Part shown: in pieces, positions 4,631 through 5,610 of the stretch
How positions within the stretch are numbered: the stretch's first letter is position 1
Layout: every line of letters starts with the position of its first letter
Source: Candidatus Atribacteria bacterium 1244-E10-H5-B2
GTDB taxonomy: Bacteria; Atribacterota; JS1; SB-45; 34-128
Direction of reading: 5' to 3'
Assembly: GCA_003575245.1 (NCBI GenBank)
Contig: NMQN01000581.1
Coordinates: 1-5,610 of the forward strand
Length of the DNA: 5,610 nucleotides
Notes under the pieces: generated by a model
Told to the model about the DNA's origin: nothing
The model's database searches: none
What the model saw: only the letters and a program-made list of their open reading frames with translations
Position numbers and translations under genes: made by a program

Positions 4631-4657
4631 TATATAATAAATTATAACTCTTTTCAA
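4629..4657 (-). promoter_or_regulatory. Strong minus-strand promoter for the XRE operon
   Basis: TTGAAA (4657-4652), 17 nt, TATAAT (4634-4629). Start expected near 4622, inside the opposing terminator stem, so the transcript would begin with that hairpin. It is the best candidate for the XRE-initiator operon. Confidence 0.6.
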
Positions 4658-4712
4658 TCTTTTTTTGCTATTTTCTTTAATAAAACAGAGCACAGAGTAT
4701 TATCTAAATAAC

Positions 4713-4748
4713 AAAAAAAAAGGAAACCGGGGTCAATCGATTTCCTTT
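4713..4748 (-). terminator. Intrinsic terminator with T9 tract, minus strand
   Basis: On the minus strand AAAGGAAA (4748-4741), a 14-nt loop, TTTCCTTT (4726-4719), in a run of nine T (4721-4713). It spans the stop codon of the 4888-4733 frame and closes a short unit that begins at the promoter 4949-4922. Confidence 0.5.
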
Positions 4749-4888
4749 ATCCTAGTTAGATATTTGCCCTTCTTTCTGGGATTGCCCTTTATAAAAAATT
4801 TGTATGGTGCCCTTTTTAATATCAAAGATTCGCTACCAATTCTAATTGTTTTGTTTATAAGATGTATCAGAGATGGCTCTTTGTCACG
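4733..4888 (-). pseudogene. 51-codon open frame without a start, possible gene remnant
   Basis: The frame reads RDKEPSLIHLINKTIRIGSE..., then KRAPYKFFIKGNPRKKGKYL and TRIKEID to a TGA at 4735-4733. It is basic and purine-first in codon pattern, like real coding sequence. An in-frame TGA stands directly upstream (4891-4889), preceded by ATG TAT ATA TGT TTT TTA, and no SD-start pair exists. It has its own promoter and terminator, so it is transcribed in principle. It may be the end of a decayed gene, perhaps from an insertion element. I do not recognise the family. Confidence 0.35.
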
Positions 4889-4914
4889 TCATAAAAAACA
4901 TATATACATAAAGT

Positions 4915-4944
4915 TTGACTAATTATACAATAATGGTATATAAT
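4915..4944 (+). promoter_or_regulatory. Strong plus-strand promoter
   Basis: TTGACT (4915-4920), 18 nt, TATAAT (4939-4944): 5 of 6 and 6 of 6. Start expected at 4949-4952. It drives the short RNA unit ending at 5044. Confidence 0.65.
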
Positions 4945-4949
4945 TCCAA
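4922..4949 (-). promoter_or_regulatory. Minus-strand promoter overlapping the plus-strand one
   Basis: TTGGAA (4949-4944), 16 nt, TATAAT (4927-4922). It lies face to face on the same DNA as the plus-strand promoter at 4915-4944, so the two should exclude each other. It would transcribe the startless frame 4888-4733. Confidence 0.45.
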
Positions 4950-5044
4950 TGCGGTATAGCAATAAGGGGGTAAAGGTGAAATAGTAGTTTTACATTTATA
5001 CTATACTGTCATCAACCGCCCGTTGAAAAAGACGGGCTTTTTTT
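4949..5044 (+). ncRNA. ~95-nt small RNA unit, possibly with a leaderless 11-aa peptide
   Basis: Bounded by the promoter at 4915-4944 and an intrinsic terminator at 5018-5044. The 5' GCGGT (4951-4955) can pair with ACCGC (5015-5019), competing with the terminator stem, and ATAGTA (4981-4986) pairs with TACTAT (4999-5004). An ATG at 4949, 5 nt after the -10 box, opens MRYSNKGVKVK ending at 4984; if transcription starts on that A the message would be leaderless. No known RNA family recognised. Promoter and terminator are seen; the function is unknown. Confidence 0.55.
5018..5044 (+). terminator. Intrinsic terminator of the small RNA
   Basis: GCCCGT (5018-5023), 8-nt loop, ACGGGC (5032-5037), seven T. 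It abuts the stop of the convergent minus-strand Cys-rich gene, whose transcript has no U-tract here. Confidence 0.8.
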
Positions 5045-5204
5045 ATACTTCTCTTTCAAATTCATCTCTAAGTTTCTCTAAATCTATATATTCTTTACAA
5101 CACAACAGCAAATTAGTTCTTTTGCAATATGGTATCTTGCAGACACCACAATGGTTCTTTTTCTGTGTCCCTCCAAATAAAATAAAAACCAGATTTAAAA
5201 GCAT
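5043..5204 (-). CDS. Small Cys-rich, probably zinc-binding protein, start uncertain
   Basis: The frame contains NHCGVCKIPYCKRTNLLLCC followed by KEYIDLEKLRDEFEREV and TAA (5045-5043). CxxC-x4-C...CC followed by a charged helix looks like a small zinc-binding protein. The only in-frame ATG is 5204, giving 53 aa, but it lies in the loop of a strong terminator (5176-5224) and has no proper SD. A good SD-like GGAGGG (about 5174-5169) is followed by no start codon in this frame. The gene is therefore either started in an unusual way, damaged by a small indel, or a remnant. The frame is open further upstream, to 5236, before a stop. Function unknown. Confidence 0.45.
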   Translation of the reverse strand: MLLNLVFILFGGTQKKNHCGVCKIPYCKRTNLLLCCKEYIDLEKLRDEFEREV

Positions 5205-5224
5205 TTCCTGCTTTTTAAATCTGG
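5176..5224 (-). terminator. Strong minus-strand intrinsic terminator
   Basis: On the minus strand CCAGATTTAAAAAGCA (5224-5209), 5-nt loop, TGCTTTTAAATCTGG (5203-5189), followed by TTTTTATTTTATTT. The stem is 15 bp with one bulged A. It ends the transcript of the 59-aa gene and the gene entering from the right edge. Confidence 0.75.
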
Positions 5225-5305
5225 CTAAAGGGTGGGTCTAAATATCATTGTACCCCTTAATAGTTTACGATTGTAAAATATTTTTTAAAGAGTGTGCAGT
5301 AAATT

Positions 5306-5485
5306 TTATATGAAATATAAATTTGCTGTTTCGTGCCATTGTCCGGTGGTTGAATACTGCTTAAAAGATTTCCGCTTTATGAATGGTCCGATTTCTTTTT
5401 GCATTTTTTGAAAATCTTCTTTTGCTTTAAGAAAACGATCATTCTCTTTTATGTGTCTTTCGTTTGATTTAACTGTTTTATTCAT
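5306..5485 (-). CDS. Hypothetical 59-aa protein
   Basis: ATG 5485 with AGGAGAT about 6 nt upstream opens MNKTVKSNERHIKENDRFLK, continues with a charged helix (AKEDFQKMQKEIGPFIKRK) and ends FKQYSTTGQWHETANLYFI, TAA. It is basic and soluble, with no membrane segment. The gene begins 16 nt after the stop of the preceding ORF, so it belongs to the same operon, which ends at the terminator 5224-5176. An imperfect hairpin (5297-5328) overlaps its 3' end. The family is not recognised; the SD, operon spacing and smooth codon pattern make it a credible gene. Confidence 0.62.
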   Translation of the reverse strand: MNKTVKSNERHIKENDRFLKAKEDFQKMQKEIGPFIKRKSFKQYSTTGQWHETANLYFI

Positions 5486-5501
5486 TTTTTATCTCCTGTT
5501 T

Positions 5502-5610
5502 TTATTTGGGCCGGGTAGTAAACGAATGCTGAGAATTTTCAATACACTTCGAAGCCTTTGTTGATGTAAAGTTATTCGTTCTTATATAGAGCTCACAAAA
5601 AAGCTCGTGG
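5502..5610 (-). CDS. Partial ORF entering from the right edge, weakly terminase-small-subunit-like
   Basis: 35 codons to a TAA at 5504-5502: HELFCELYIRTNNFTSTKAS, then KCIENSQHSFTTRPK. The opening (FCxxYIxTxN.T..KA) recalls the LTxKQxxFxxEYLxxxNATxAA start of phage terminase small subunits, but the protein ends about 25 residues later, whereas a terminase would go on for roughly another 100. So this is either a truncated or frame-broken terminase gene, or an unrelated protein whose C-terminus we see. It is followed closely by the 59-aa gene. The identification is weak. Confidence 0.35.
   Translation of the reverse strand, partial: HELFCELYIRTNNFTSTKASKCIENSQHSFTTRPK

Noticed and set aside
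4490..4711. Long plus-strand open frame (about 74 codons)
   Set aside because: No start codon near the SD-like AAAGGAGG, and it runs through an intrinsic terminator; openness is probably due to AT-rich repeats.
4665..4922. Plus-strand ORF of 85 codons starting at TTG
   Set aside because: No SD, hydrophobic low-complexity product, spans promoters and the opposite terminator; the minus-strand frame on the same DNA has the better codon pattern.
5023..5241. Plus-strand ORF of 72 codons starting at TTG
   Set aside because: Starts inside the small-RNA terminator stem, has no SD, and is the antisense shadow of the Cys-rich gene and the minus-strand terminator.

Overview
The window is AT-rich. It carries strong Shine-Dalgarno sites (AAAGGAGGT type), TTG and GTG starts, AGA/AGG-rich coding and U-tract terminators. 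This fits a low-GC Gram-positive-like (Firmicutes/Clostridia-type) host, but nothing fixes the genus. The gene content looks like the early/replication module of a prophage or a related mobile element, and nearly every gene is read on the minus strand, from high to low coordinates.

Right edge (5610 to 5043): a partial ORF with a faint resemblance to the start of a terminase small subunit, a 59-aa small protein, a strong minus-strand terminator, then a short Cys-rich protein without a convincing start. Next (5044 to 4350) is a control-rich stretch with no complete gene. It has two promoters facing each other on the same ~35 bp, a plus-strand ~95-nt RNA unit with its own promoter and terminator, a ~200-nt minus-strand unit holding a startless ORF, a minus-strand promoter for the XRE gene, and an opposing plus-strand promoter/terminator pair that would make an RNA antisense to the XRE leader.

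Core (4348 to 3300): a Cro/CI-like regulator, a 100-nt spacer full of inverted repeats that can hide or expose the ribosome binding site of the next gene, a winged-helix replication-initiator-like gene, and at its 3' end a three-copy repeat beside an AT-rich stretch. This resembles the phage layout in which the origin sits inside the initiator gene. Left part (3250 to 1): a PC4-like ssDNA-binding protein, a 55-aa protein, an HExxH metallopeptidase, an MT-A70 adenine methyltransferase, a 20-codon micro-ORF, a ParB-like protein and a partial CPHC zinc-ribbon protein, tightly spaced or overlapping as an operon.

Inferred logic: the XRE protein and RNA structures set expression of the initiator, which acts at the repeats. 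The PC4-like, methyltransferase and ParB-like proteins handle DNA downstream of that. Three genes (ParB-like, metallopeptidase, initiator) appear split by single-base length changes in or beside homopolymer runs. These are either sequencing/assembly errors or decay of the element, and this should be settled before the short protein ends are trusted.
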